DNA of 64,000 nt from an uncultured Pelagibacteraceae bacterium (lineage in GTDB: Bacteria > Pseudomonadota > Alphaproteobacteria > Pelagibacterales > Pelagibacteraceae), in the NCBI GenBank assembly GCA_902577575.1, contig CACGZQ010000003.1, forward strand, positions 28,084 to 92,083, given 5' to 3'. The notes beneath the pieces were generated by a model. The model was not told where the DNA came from. It saw only the letters and a program-made list of their open reading frames with translations, and searched no databases. This document shows, one piece after another, positions 43,492-51,896 of this stretch. The position numbers and the translations under genes are program-made. Each line of letters begins with the position of its first letter. The first letter of the stretch is position 1.

Positions 43492-44965
43492 TAGTATTTT
43501 CTTTTATAAAATTATTGGCAGCTTTAAAAATTCTTGTTTTTCTCTCTTTATTCATTTTTTCAGAAACTCTAACCATCATTGCAAGGCGTGGATTTTTTAA
43601 GAAGAATTTCCTATGTCTGTCTATAAATTTCCAATATAATCCATCCATGACATCACACCAGGGACCTTTTTTAAAATGCATCATTTTAAGAAAATAACTA
43701 GATCCACAAATATAAGGTTTAGTTGCAAAAATCCCCCCGTCACTAAACAATCCCATTCCATAAACATTTGGCGCCATCACCCAGTCAGATGAGTCCACAA
43801 ACATTTCCATAAACCATTTGTAAATTTGTTTAGGATTTATCTCACAAAGATTCATTATGTTAGCCAATATCATTAGTCTTTCTATGTGATGTGACCAGCC
43901 AAAGTTTTTAGCATTATTGATCGCATGGTCTAACGGATCTAAACCAGTGTTTCCATCATACCAAGATTTTTTCATTTTTCTTTTATGATTAAAAAAATTA
44001 GAGTTATCTAATCGTTGATCATAGTTTTGATAAATTCCTCTCATAAACTCTCTCCAACCAATAATCTGCCTGATATAACCTTCTAAGGAATTCATAGGTA
44101 TTTTATTTTCAATCTTTCTTAATTTCTCTATTATTTCATCTGGAGCTATTAAACCTAAGTTTATTATTGGACTTAACGCGCTATGAAAAACAGTATTAGA
44201 TTTGTCTGTTACTGCGTCTTCATAATCTCCAAACAGCTTTATTCTCTCTTTCAAAAATTCATCTAGCCACTTAGTTGCGTCTTTTCGTGTTGTTGGAAAC
44301 CAAAACTTATCAGTATTTCCTGGATGATCTTTAAAATTAGAATTTATAAATTTTTTGAGAGCAGCAGTATCCTTTGTCTCTTTTACCTTAGAAATTATTG
44401 GGACTTTAATAGTATTTGGAAGCTTTTTTCTATTTTCTTCATCAAAACTCCATTTATTTCCTTTTGGAGTTCCGTTTTTATTCATTAATAAATTCATTTT
44501 TGTTCTTACAATTTTATAAAAATTTGCCATGAAAGGTCGCTTGTTTTTAGAAAGGTAATCTTTGAATTCTTGTCTTTCCATTAAAAACATTGGAGACTTA
44601 ATCTGATTAATTTTAAGTGAATTTTTTTTTCCTAAATTTAATATTCTTTTTTCAAAAAATTTATCCTCAATTTCAAAAAAAGTAATTTCCTTTATCTTTT
44701 TTTCTTTAATAGTTTTTTCTAATTTTTTTTCATAGGACAATTTAAAATCTTTATTAACATCTTTATATATTAAATTAAAATTTTTAGATTTTAGCTCATC
44801 CTTAAATGATCTCATTGAAGACAGAAATAACAGTATTTTTAATTTATGATGTTTTTCAAAAGTACATAGTCCATAGTCTTCTGCCATAAAGAAGGTATGG
44901 TCTTTATATTCAGAGAGATATTTTGGGTTAAATAGTTGATTTCCTAAAATTATAAAAAGCTTCAT
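43484..44965 (-). CDS. Cryptochrome/photolyase-family protein (COG3046, FeS-BCP/PhrB type)
   Basis: 493 residues, the length of bacterial (6-4) photolyases/CryB. The N-terminal antenna domain starts MKLFIILGNQL; the FAD domain includes HSALSPIINLGLI, EGYIRQIIGWREFMRG and SSDWVMAPNVYGMGLFSDGGIFATKPY. In PhrB a [4Fe-4S] cluster is held by four Cys, two in a CxxC after the KPY segment. Here that place reads HFKKGPWCDVMDGLYW, without a CxxC, and the first-ligand region (NTGLDPLDHAIN) has no Cys. So the cluster is probably absent. It may repair (6-4) lesions or sense blue light. Confidence 0.82.
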   Translation of the reverse strand: MKLFIILGNQLFNPKYLSEYKDHTFFMAEDYGLCTFEKHHKLKILLFLSSMRSFKDELKSKNFNLIYKDVNKDFKLSYEKKLEKTIKEKKIKEITFFEIEDKFFEKRILNLGKKNSLKINQIKSPMFLMERQEFKDYLSKNKRPFMANFYKIVRTKMNLLMNKNGTPKGNKWSFDEENRKKLPNTIKVPIISKVKETKDTAALKKFINSNFKDHPGNTDKFWFPTTRKDATKWLDEFLKERIKLFGDYEDAVTDKSNTVFHSALSPIINLGLIAPDEIIEKLRKIENKIPMNSLEGYIRQIIGWREFMRGIYQNYDQRLDNSNFFNHKRKMKKSWYDGNTGLDPLDHAINNAKNFGWSHHIERLMILANIMNLCEINPKQIYKWFMEMFVDSSDWVMAPNVYGMGLFSDGGIFATKPYICGSSYFLKMMHFKKGPWCDVMDGLYWKFIDRHRKFFLKNPRLAMMVRVSEKMNKERKTRIFKAANNFIKENTNG

Positions 44966-45049
44966 AAGTAATAAAATACATATTTTATTAAGATATTACA
45001 CGCGTCATTATTTGCATGTAAATAAGCTTTAATAATGTTATTTTTAATT

Positions 45050-45760
45050 ATGAAAAAAGTAATTTTAGGTGCAACTGGATCAATAGGTTCTTCTTTGGCA
45101 AAAAAATTAGTTGACAGTGGAGAGCAGGTGCACTTAGTAGGCAGAGATGAGACTAGTCTATCGGAGTTAGCAAAAAATTTAAATTCCAAGTTTACAGTTT
45201 GTGATGTCTTAGAGGAAAATTTTTCTGAAAAAATACTAAATGATTTGAAAGACGAGCCAATTAATGGTTTAGCTTTTTGTGTAGGATCAATTGATTTAAA
45301 ACCATTAAAGTTAACAAAAAAAAGTGACTTCATGCAATCATTCAATTTAAATCTTATTTCTGCAACAGAGGTAATTAAAAGCTTAGCAGATAACTTAAAA
45401 AAAAATAAAGGTTCAGTTGTTTTATTTTCAACGGTAGCAGTAAAACAAGGCTTTCCAAACCATGCAATAGTTTCATCAGCAAAAGGTGCCATAGAGGGCC
45501 TTACTTTAGCTTTAGCAGCTGAGTTCGCACCTAATGTGCGTGTCAATTGTATTGCACCTAGTTTGACAAATTCCAAGATTTCAAATTTTTTACTTAAAAA
45601 TGAAAAAGTAGTCGAAGGTATTGCCAAAATGCACCCAATGAAAAGAATAGGTGAAGGGGGAGACTCAGCATCTGTTGCTAAGTTTCTACTTACAGATGAA
45701 AGTTCTTGGATAACAGGTCAAATTTTAGGCGTTGATGGAGGAAGATCATCTGTCGCATAA
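45050..45760 (+). CDS. Atypical SDR-family protein
   Basis: 236 residues from the ATG at 45050; the frame opens 15 bases earlier but MKKVILGATGSIG is the natural start. The cofactor motif GATGSIGSSLA and a Ser in VLFSTVAV are present, and the C-terminus has the GQILGVDGGRSSV ending of SDRs. The catalytic YxxxK is altered: the sequence reads NHAIVSSAKGAIEGL, so Val stands where Tyr is expected. It may be a non-canonical reductase or a binding protein. It diverges from the cryptochrome gene. Confidence 0.78.
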   Translation: MKKVILGATGSIGSSLAKKLVDSGEQVHLVGRDETSLSELAKNLNSKFTVCDVLEENFSEKILNDLKDEPINGLAFCVGSIDLKPLKLTKKSDFMQSFNLNLISATEVIKSLADNLKKNKGSVVLFSTVAVKQGFPNHAIVSSAKGAIEGLTLALAAEFAPNVRVNCIAPSLTNSKISNFLLKNEKVVEGIAKMHPMKRIGEGGDSASVAKFLLTDESSWITGQILGVDGGRSSVA

Positions 45761-45791
45761 CAATTATTTTAAAAACAATTAAATAGGCCAT

Positions 45792-46286
45792 ATGAAAAAA
45801 ATTTTAATAATAGTTTTATCTCTTTTTTTTAGTTCGACTTTAATGGCTGCAGGAAGTGATAGTAGTAGTGGATCATCTTCTTCTATGGGCGATTCTTTAT
45901 ATGAAGATGCAGTTAAATTAGTTAAGAGAGCAGGAAAATTAGAAAAAAAAGATAAAACTGATAAAGCTAAAAAACTATACGCTCAAGCTTTTGACAAGCT
46001 AGAAAAAGCTTACAAATCAGACAAAAATAATCCAGATATTCTTAATTACATGGGATTTACAACTAGAAAAACTGGAAATTTTGAAAAAGCTGAAAAGTTT
46101 TATTTAAAAGGTTTAAGTTTAAAACCTAATCATAATGGTATTAATGAATATTTAGGTGAACTTTATGTGCAAACTAATAGAATAGATAAAGCTAACGAAA
46201 GATTAGAAGTTCTGAAGAATTGCAATTGTAAAGAATATGGTGAACTTGAGTTAATTATTAAAACTAAAGGCTCTAAAGTTTACTAA
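45792..46286 (+). CDS. Exported tetratricopeptide-repeat protein
   Basis: 164 residues: signal peptide (to about residue 19, LMA-A), a Ser/Gly-rich linker GSDSSSGSSSSMGDS, then two to three TPR units, best seen in PDILNYMGFTTRKTGNFEKAEKFYLKGLSLKP and NEYLGELYVQTNRIDKA. It probably acts as a periplasmic scaffold. Lys-rich segments (about 40-65) suggest a charged first repeat. It converges on the DUF2237 gene with a 4-nt overlap. Confidence 0.78.
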   Translation: MKKILIIVLSLFFSSTLMAAGSDSSSGSSSSMGDSLYEDAVKLVKRAGKLEKKDKTDKAKKLYAQAFDKLEKAYKSDKNNPDILNYMGFTTRKTGNFEKAEKFYLKGLSLKPNHNGINEYLGELYVQTNRIDKANERLEVLKNCNCKEYGELELIIKTKGSKVY

Positions 46287-46660
46287 GATAAATCTACAGC
46301 AAACTTTTTTAATTTTTCAATTGGTATAAGTTCTAAGGTCTTAATATTTGTCTTTTTCAAATAAACTGAGCAAGCTGCATCCTCTTCGATAGCTCTAGCG
46401 TACCAAGTTGCACAAACACACCAGCAGTCACCTTCTTTTAATCCTGGAAATCCAAATTCAGGATGAGGTGTAATCAAATCATTACCAACCTTCTTTGACC
46501 AAAGTAAAAATTTATCTGTCACTTTTGCACAAACTGTGTGAACCCCTCTATCATTTTTATCTGTATTACAACATCCATCCCTAAACCAACCTGTTAATGG
46601 GTTATTAGAACATGGTTCTAAAGGCTCACCGAAAACATTTTTTTGAATTTCATTACTCAT
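46283..46660 (-). CDS. DUF2237-family protein
   Basis: 125 residues. Family signature residues are NVFGEPLEPCSNNPLTGWFRDGCC, DRGVHTVCAKVTDKFL, and the DCWCVCATWYARAIEEDAA stretch with conserved Cys. The family is soluble and of unknown function, perhaps metal or ligand binding. It overlaps the 2OG-Fe(II) oxygenase gene upstream by four bases. Confidence 0.87.
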   Translation of the reverse strand: MSNEIQKNVFGEPLEPCSNNPLTGWFRDGCCNTDKNDRGVHTVCAKVTDKFLLWSKKVGNDLITPHPEFGFPGLKEGDCWCVCATWYARAIEEDAACSVYLKKTNIKTLELIPIEKLKKFAVDLS

Positions 46661-47265
46661 CTTGAAAAAACATTAGCAATTTTTTTATCTATTTCTAGAT
46701 TAAATGAAAAGGATCTTCTCTCTCCACTTGATTTAAATGGATATGCTGTATGCATTAAATAATGCGGAAAAAGAATTACATCTCCTACTTTTGGTTGATG
46801 GTTATAAATACTATCGCTTAAGAACATTTTATTTCCATTGATGAAATCAATCGTACCATCAACTCCTGTTTTTTTATTAGTTTTTGAGATAAATTTAGGA
46901 ATTTTCAAATAACCTACACCTGATATATGACCATCGTGATAATGTATAGGATTATACTCATTGTTAAATTGTCTAACTACCCAAAAATTTTTTAATGAAA
47001 TTCTATTTACATTTTTTCCAATAGTTTTATAGATATATTTTTTTACTTCATTAGAAATTACTTTTTCTAAATTTTTTTTTACAAAAGATTTTGGTAATTG
47101 AAATTCTTGTTTTACCTGTCCAACTAACTTTTTCGAATAATCTAATTTTTTTAATAAACTCCTTTTATTTAAAATTTGGTCAACTTCATTATTAATTTTT
47201 TTTATTAATTTATTTGAAAATTTTAATTTAGCTATTTTTGGACCAAAAGGGCTTATTACTTTCAT
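46657..47265 (-). CDS. Putative 2OG-Fe(II) oxygenase (TIGR02466-like)
   Basis: 202 residues. The double-stranded beta-helix core has an HxD iron motif in PIHYHDGHISGVGYL (about 107-121) and a distal His in LFPHYLMHTAYPF, followed by the 2-oxoglutarate Arg in GERRSFSFNLEI. Relatives in TIGR02466 are uncharacterised hydroxylases common in marine bacteria and phages. It lies two bases after hisI on the same strand and overlaps DUF2237, forming hisI-oxygenase-DUF2237. Confidence 0.78.
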   Translation of the reverse strand: MKVISPFGPKIAKLKFSNKLIKKINNEVDQILNKRSLLKKLDYSKKLVGQVKQEFQLPKSFVKKNLEKVISNEVKKYIYKTIGKNVNRISLKNFWVVRQFNNEYNPIHYHDGHISGVGYLKIPKFISKTNKKTGVDGTIDFINGNKMFLSDSIYNHQPKVGDVILFPHYLMHTAYPFKSSGERRSFSFNLEIDKKIANVFSR

Positions 47266-47267
47266 AA

Positions 47268-47735
47268 TTATAGTTTTGTCGGATTAGGTTGACCTTTATA
47301 AACTTTTTCAGGATCAAATTTTTTTTCTTTTTCTTTGAATTCTAATTTAATTTCTTCAGAATTTTCAATTTTTCCTAAAGGTATTGATCTATAAAAGCAT
47401 GATTTATATCCCACATGGCAGCTTGATCCGTTTCCTATATCTACTGACATCCACAATGCATCCTGATCATCATCAATTCTTAGATCAATAACTTTTTGTA
47501 CAAAACCGCTCGTTTTTCCTTTGTGCCATATATCTTTTCTAGATCTACTCCAATAATGAGCTTCTTTAGTTTCAATAGTTTTTTTTAAAGCTTCTTCATT
47601 CATGTAACCATGCATTAATAATTCACCGGAGCCACTGTCAGAAGTGGTTACTGGAATAAGTCCATCTTTATCAAATTTAGGAGATAGAAATTTTCCTTCT
47701 TCTACCTCAAAAACGCTTTCTCTCTTTTTGAACAT
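47268..47735 (-). CDS. hisI: Phosphoribosyl-AMP cyclohydrolase
   Basis: Third step of histidine synthesis, opening the adenine ring of PR-AMP. From the ATG at 47735 the protein has 155 residues; an upstream in-frame ATG at 47777 would add 14 hydrophobic residues not typical for HisI. Zinc/magnesium motifs are RIDDDQDALWM and SSCHVGYKSCFYRSI. The first motif has DDD where many HisI have DCD, so one zinc ligand of the archetype is changed; this form also occurs in other alphaproteobacteria. No hisE domain is fused. Confidence 0.9.
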   Translation of the reverse strand: MFKKRESVFEVEEGKFLSPKFDKDGLIPVTTSDSGSGELLMHGYMNEEALKKTIETKEAHYWSRSRKDIWHKGKTSGFVQKVIDLRIDDDQDALWMSVDIGNGSSCHVGYKSCFYRSIPLGKIENSEEIKLEFKEKEKKFDPEKVYKGQPNPTKL

Positions 47736-47809
47736 GAGGGTAAAATAATGAAAAAAAGACAAAATAGCAATTTGCATTAATCAAATATGTCCTATAAAAC
47801 CTTGTAACG

Positions 47810-48418
47810 ATGAAGTTAGTTAAAGACGCAGATAAAACATCCTCAAAAAAGCCTGAAGTTTCGGATAAACAGGCTGAAGAGGCATTTAAAACTATTCTTG
47901 AATGGATAGGAGAAGATCCAAACAGAGAAGGTCTTGTTGAGACACCAAAAAGAGTAATTAAAGCATTTAAGGAATATTTTAAAGGCTATCATCAAGATGC
48001 TGAAGCTGATTTATCTAAAACATTTGGAGACGTGGAGGGTTATGACGATATGGTAGTGGAAAAAAATATCACACTTGAAAGCCATTGTGAACATCATATG
48101 GCACCTATAATTGGAGTTGCGCATGTTGCTTATATTCCTAACAAAAAGGTTGTAGGCTTAAGCAAGTTAGCGAGAACGGTAGAAATATTCTCCAAAAGAC
48201 TTCAAACTCAAGAAAGACTTACAATGCAGATAGCTAAAACTTTAATGAATTCATTAGACGCGAAAGGAGTAGCAGTTACCATTGATGCTGCTCATCAATG
48301 TATGACCATGAGAGGTGTTAAAAAAGAAAGAGCAACAACGGTTACTAACTATTTTTTAGGTTCTTTCAGAGAAGACTTAAGTATTCAAAATAGATATTTA
48401 AGATATATTAAAAAATAA
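47810..48418 (+). CDS. folE: GTP cyclohydrolase I
   Basis: First step of tetrahydrofolate synthesis, turning GTP into dihydroneopterin triphosphate. 202 residues; zinc ligands C93 and H96 in ESHCEHHMAPI and C164 in AAHQCMTMRGV; substrate-binding GLSKLARTVEIFSKRLQTQERL is intact. The following AcuI/YhdH gene starts directly after the stop. The CADD-family gene at the window end would act in the pABA branch of the same pathway. Confidence 0.95.
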   Translation: MKLVKDADKTSSKKPEVSDKQAEEAFKTILEWIGEDPNREGLVETPKRVIKAFKEYFKGYHQDAEADLSKTFGDVEGYDDMVVEKNITLESHCEHHMAPIIGVAHVAYIPNKKVVGLSKLARTVEIFSKRLQTQERLTMQIAKTLMNSLDAKGVAVTIDAAHQCMTMRGVKKERATTVTNYFLGSFREDLSIQNRYLRYIKK

Positions 48419-49420
48419 ATGTCTCAAAAATTTAAAGCTGTAGTCATAGATAATCAAAACGAAAAATTTACAAGAGAAATTAAAGAAATTGACACAAGTC
48501 ATCTTAAAGATGGAAACGTTTTAGTAAAAATAGATTATTCAAGTCTTAATTATAAAGATGCATTAATTTTAAATAATGGAGGCAAGATTGTAAGAAAATT
48601 TCCTTTCGTTCCAGGTATAGATTTTTCAGGCACTGTAGTTGAGAGTGAAGATAATAAATTTAAAAAGGATGATAAAGTCATTTTGACTGGTTTTAGAGTA
48701 GGAGAAGCTTTCTTTGGTGGTTTTGCTCAGTACGCTAAAGTAGACGCAAACTTTTTAATCAAAATACCAAAAGATTTAGATACTCATAAGTCTATGATGC
48801 TTGGTACAGCAGGTTTTACAGCCCTTTTATGTTCTTTTGCAGTTAAAGCTAAAGAGGAATTGCTGCTAGGTGAAAAAGTAAAAGATGTTTTGGTAACTGG
48901 TGCTACGGGCGGAGTTGGAAGTATTACTGTAATGATTTTATCTAAAATGGGATATGACGTTCATGCTGTGACAGGAAAAAAAGATAAAAATAATTATCTA
49001 AAAGGTTTAGGTGCAAAAAATATTATAGACAGAAAAGAATTTGAGGGAGAAAGTAAGCTTCTAGAAAAAGGAGTTTGGGACGGAGTTGTTGACACTGTTG
49101 GTGGCGCTGCTTTAACAAAAATATTCGCACAAACTAAACCAGGAGGAATAGTTGCTGCGTGTGGAAATGCGGGTGGAATAAAGATTAATACCAATGTAAT
49201 GCCTTTCATAATTAGGGGTGTTAAATTGTGGGGTATCGATTCGTCTGGCTCCTCAATAAAAAGAAGAGAGTTTGTCTGGGGCGAAGCAGCAAAATTGATT
49301 GATTTTTCAAAAGTTCAATCATTTACTAAAGAGCTCTCGTTTACTGAACTTTTAGATACTTACCCTAAGCTTTTAAAAGGCGAGTTTTCTGGAAGGGCTA
49401 TAGTAAATCCAAATAAATAA
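48419..49420 (+). CDS. acuI: AcuI/YhdH-family NADPH-dependent acryloyl-CoA reductase
   Basis: Medium-chain reductase of 333 residues. The catalytic domain has SLNYKDALI and FPFVPGIDFSGTVV; the NADPH-binding Rossmann motif is VTGATGGVGSITVMIL (about 157-172). LKLWGIDSSGSSIKRR type C-terminal segment (here VKLWGIDSS) is diagnostic for YhdH/AcuI. These enzymes reduce toxic acryloyl-CoA, notably from the algal osmolyte DMSP, to propionyl-CoA. No DMSP demethylase or lyase gene is in the window, so the DMSP link is inference. Confidence 0.85.
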   Translation: MSQKFKAVVIDNQNEKFTREIKEIDTSHLKDGNVLVKIDYSSLNYKDALILNNGGKIVRKFPFVPGIDFSGTVVESEDNKFKKDDKVILTGFRVGEAFFGGFAQYAKVDANFLIKIPKDLDTHKSMMLGTAGFTALLCSFAVKAKEELLLGEKVKDVLVTGATGGVGSITVMILSKMGYDVHAVTGKKDKNNYLKGLGAKNIIDRKEFEGESKLLEKGVWDGVVDTVGGAALTKIFAQTKPGGIVAACGNAGGIKINTNVMPFIIRGVKLWGIDSSGSSIKRREFVWGEAAKLIDFSKVQSFTKELSFTELLDTYPKLLKGEFSGRAIVNPNK

Positions 49421-49437
49421 ACTATAATCAATAAATA

Positions 49438-50328
49438 ATGGATTGGGACAAATTAAAAATTTTTCATACTGTTGCTGAGGCATCGAGTTTCACAAAAGCA
49501 TCAACAATTTTAAATTTAAGCCAATCAGCTATTAGCCGCCAAATTCAAGGTTTAGAGACCGATTTAAAGGTTCAATTATTTGAACGTCATGCCAGGGGTT
49601 TAGTTCTTACTGAAAATGGCGAATATCTTTTTAAATCAGCCCACGAAGTTATTTCTAAGTTGAAAGACGTTGAGTCAAACTTAAGCGGTCACAAAGATAA
49701 ACTTAATGGAAGACTTGTAGTAACTACCGTAGTAAGTTTTGGAACAACTTGGCTTACTCCAAGGATAAAAGAATTTATGGATCTTCACCCAGGTATAGAA
49801 ATTGAATTAATATTTGATGATAGAGAGCTCGATTTAGCGACTCGAGAAGCAGATGTTGCTATTAGAATGAGACGACCTAAACAATTAAATTTAATACAGA
49901 AAAAATTTGTAGATTTTAATTATCATATTTATGGTTCAAATGAATATTTAGAAAGAAATGGTTATCCAAAAACACTTAAAGATTTAGATAAACATAAATT
50001 CATTACCTATGGTAAAGGAGCTCCGTCTCCTGTTTATAATCCTGATTGGGTATTGAAAGTTGGTTCGAAAGAAGGAAAAAAAAGAAGATCTTTAATGAAA
50101 GTAAATAGTGTTTACGGCCTGTTACTAGCTGTTCAAAGTGGAGTAGGTTTAGCTGCACTCCCAGATTATATCACCCATAACATTAGTGGTATCACTAGAG
50201 TTTTACCAAATGAACCAGGCAAACCAACCGAAACACATTTTGTTTACCCATCTTCTCTAAAAAATAATGCAAGACTTATGGCATTTAGAAACTTTCTTTT
50301 TAGTAAGGTTAACGAATGGAAATTTTAA
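49438..50328 (+). CDS. LysR-family transcriptional regulator
   Basis: 296 residues: N-terminal winged helix-turn-helix (WDKLKIFHTVAEASSFTKASTILNLSQSAISRQI, about residues 2-36) and a C-terminal effector domain (from about 90, LVVTTVVSFGTTWLTPRI). It overlaps the downstream rseP by 13 bases. The upstream neighbour AcuI/YhdH could be a target, but LysR genes usually control divergent neighbours and none is divergent here, so targets are unknown. Confidence 0.87.
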   Translation: MDWDKLKIFHTVAEASSFTKASTILNLSQSAISRQIQGLETDLKVQLFERHARGLVLTENGEYLFKSAHEVISKLKDVESNLSGHKDKLNGRLVVTTVVSFGTTWLTPRIKEFMDLHPGIEIELIFDDRELDLATREADVAIRMRRPKQLNLIQKKFVDFNYHIYGSNEYLERNGYPKTLKDLDKHKFITYGKGAPSPVYNPDWVLKVGSKEGKKRRSLMKVNSVYGLLLAVQSGVGLAALPDYITHNISGITRVLPNEPGKPTETHFVYPSSLKNNARLMAFRNFLFSKVNEWKF

Positions 50329-51434
50329 TATCTTTTATAATACCTTTTATTATACTACTAACAGTTGTAGTATTTATCCATGAATATGGCCACTATTACT
50401 ATGCTAAGAAGTATGGAGTAGGAGTTACAGATTTTTCTATTGGATTTGGAAGAGAAATATTTGGTTTTAACGATAAGTCAGGAACCCGTTGGAAGTTCTG
50501 TCTTATACCATTAGGTGGATACGTAAAGTTTTTTGGTGATAGAAATGTTTTTAGTCAAGCAGAGCAAGAGGAATTATTAAAAAAATATAGTAAAGAAGAT
50601 CAGGAAAAACTATTTGTTGTTAAACCTTTATATCAAAGATCTTTAATAGTTGCTGCAGGTCCATTTGCTAATTTCCTGTTAGCAATATTGATTTTTGCAT
50701 TTATTTACATGTTTGCAGGAAAAGATTTTACACCAGCCCAAATTCAAGAAGTTCAGCCAGAAAGCCCAGCATACGAAGTTGGCATAAAATCTGGAGATAT
50801 AATTAAATCAATAAATGATAAAGAAATTAAAAGCATAATGGAGGTTTCTGCCTTCATAAACTCCTCCTCTTCAAATGTGATAAATATTGGCATTTTAAGA
50901 AACGATAATGAACTCAAATTTTCTGTAGAACCAAAAATTATTAAAAGTGAAGATGCTTTTGGAAATAAAGCAAATAAAAAAATAATCGGAATTAAAATTG
51001 CACCTTTGAATGACGAAATTAAAAGGCAAAGATTGGGTCCTGCGACAGCTATATTTTATGCAATAAAAGAAACATGGTTTGTAATTGATGCTTCTTGGAA
51101 TTTTATTATATCAATGTTTGAAGGCACTGGAGATACCACTCAATTAGGTGGCCCAATTAAAATAGCAAAAATTACAGGACAAGTGGCTAAACTTGGTTTT
51201 ATAGCCTTTTTAAGCATTATGGCCTACATATCAATTAGCTTAGGATTTATAAATTTATTACCAATTCCCATGCTAGATGGAGGGCATTTGATGTTTTATG
51301 CTTTTGAGAAGGTTTTAGGCAGACCTTTAACACAAAGAACACAGGAGGGATTTTTCCGAATCGGTCTTTTTTTGCTACTTTCTCTAATGTTTTTCACAAC
51401 ATTTAATGACTTAAAAGATTTAGGTTTGTTTTAA
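50316..51434 (+). CDS. rseP: Site-2 intramembrane metalloprotease RseP
   Basis: 372 residues. The zinc-binding HEYGH is at 22-26 within the first membrane span; a single PDZ domain follows (about 128-200, ESPAYEVGIKSGDIIKSIN); the second metal ligand is in NLLPIPMLDGGHLMFY near 308-323. RseP cleaves anti-sigma factors and leftover signal peptides in the membrane. It is the single-PDZ, shorter alphaproteobacterial form. Its start lies inside lysR (13-base overlap), not next to dxr/cdsA/bamA as usual. Confidence 0.9.
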   Translation: MEILISFIIPFIILLTVVVFIHEYGHYYYAKKYGVGVTDFSIGFGREIFGFNDKSGTRWKFCLIPLGGYVKFFGDRNVFSQAEQEELLKKYSKEDQEKLFVVKPLYQRSLIVAAGPFANFLLAILIFAFIYMFAGKDFTPAQIQEVQPESPAYEVGIKSGDIIKSINDKEIKSIMEVSAFINSSSSNVINIGILRNDNELKFSVEPKIIKSEDAFGNKANKKIIGIKIAPLNDEIKRQRLGPATAIFYAIKETWFVIDASWNFIISMFEGTGDTTQLGGPIKIAKITGQVAKLGFIAFLSIMAYISISLGFINLLPIPMLDGGHLMFYAFEKVLGRPLTQRTQEGFFRIGLFLLLSLMFFTTFNDLKDLGLF

Positions 51435-51457
51435 GCCATTTTTTAATTAAAAAAAGT

Positions 51458-51538
51458 CAATAAAATCAACACTTTTAAGGTACACAATATATTGTGTTGA
51501 TATTTACGTGAAACACCAAAAAAATGTTGATTTTATTG
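51458..51538. promoter_or_regulatory. Nested inverted repeats upstream of HU
   Basis: CAATAAAATCAACA (51458-51471) is repeated exactly inverted as TGTTGATTTTATTG (51525-51538). Between them lies a perfect 16-base palindrome ACACAATATATTGTGT (51482-51497). The heptamer TGTTGAT occurs three times: inverted in the left arm, once running out of the palindrome (51495-51501), and in the right arm. The layout looks like an operator with several sites, 39 bases before the HU start. The factor is unknown. Confidence 0.6.
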
Positions 51539-51576
51539 GATTTTTATAGAGATTGGTAAATAACTAAGGGGCATAA

Positions 51577-51852
51577 ATGAATAAAAAACAATTAGTAGCA
51601 AAAATATCGTCCACACTGGGTCAAAGCAAGGCTGATGCTGAGAGAACGTTTGATTCAATAACGACTATTATTTTGGATGCTTTAAAGAATGACGATACTG
51701 TAAAAATAGCTGGTTTTGGTACATATAAGGTGGCAAAAAGAAAAGCTAGAGTAGGAAGAAATCCACGAACAGGTGAGTCAATTCAAATCGCTGCATCCCA
51801 AAAAGTTAAGTTTTTACCTGCTAAAAGCTTAAAAGAAATGTTTAACAGATAA
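51577..51852 (+). CDS. hup: DNA-binding protein HU
   Basis: Histone-like DNA-bending protein, 91 residues. N-terminal helices MNKKQLVAKISSTLGQSKADAE, the VKIAGFGTYKV core and the DNA arm RVGRNPRTGESIQI are intact. A strong AAGGGG ribosome binding site and a large upstream repeat structure suggest high, controlled expression. It could be an IHF subunit, but the length and arm sequence (RNPRTGE) fit HU. A strong hairpin follows. Confidence 0.93.
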   Translation: MNKKQLVAKISSTLGQSKADAERTFDSITTIILDALKNDDTVKIAGFGTYKVAKRKARVGRNPRTGESIQIAASQKVKFLPAKSLKEMFNR

Positions 51853-51861
51853 ACGTTTTAT

Positions 51862-51896
51862 TTAGCCCTTATTTGAAATCCTCAAATAAGGGCTAA
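51862..51896 (+). terminator. Hairpin after HU
   Basis: Perfect 14-bp stem TTAGCCCTTATTTG / CAAATAAGGGCTAA with a 7-base loop. No T-run follows, so it may act as a processing/stability stem or a terminator of unusual form. It separates HU from the ammonium transporter. Confidence 0.7.

Noticed and set aside
44962-45627. 221-codon open frame on the minus strand
   Set aside because: It is antisense to the SDR gene at 45050-45760, whose cofactor and C-terminal motifs are clear; the minus product is low-complexity with no family features.
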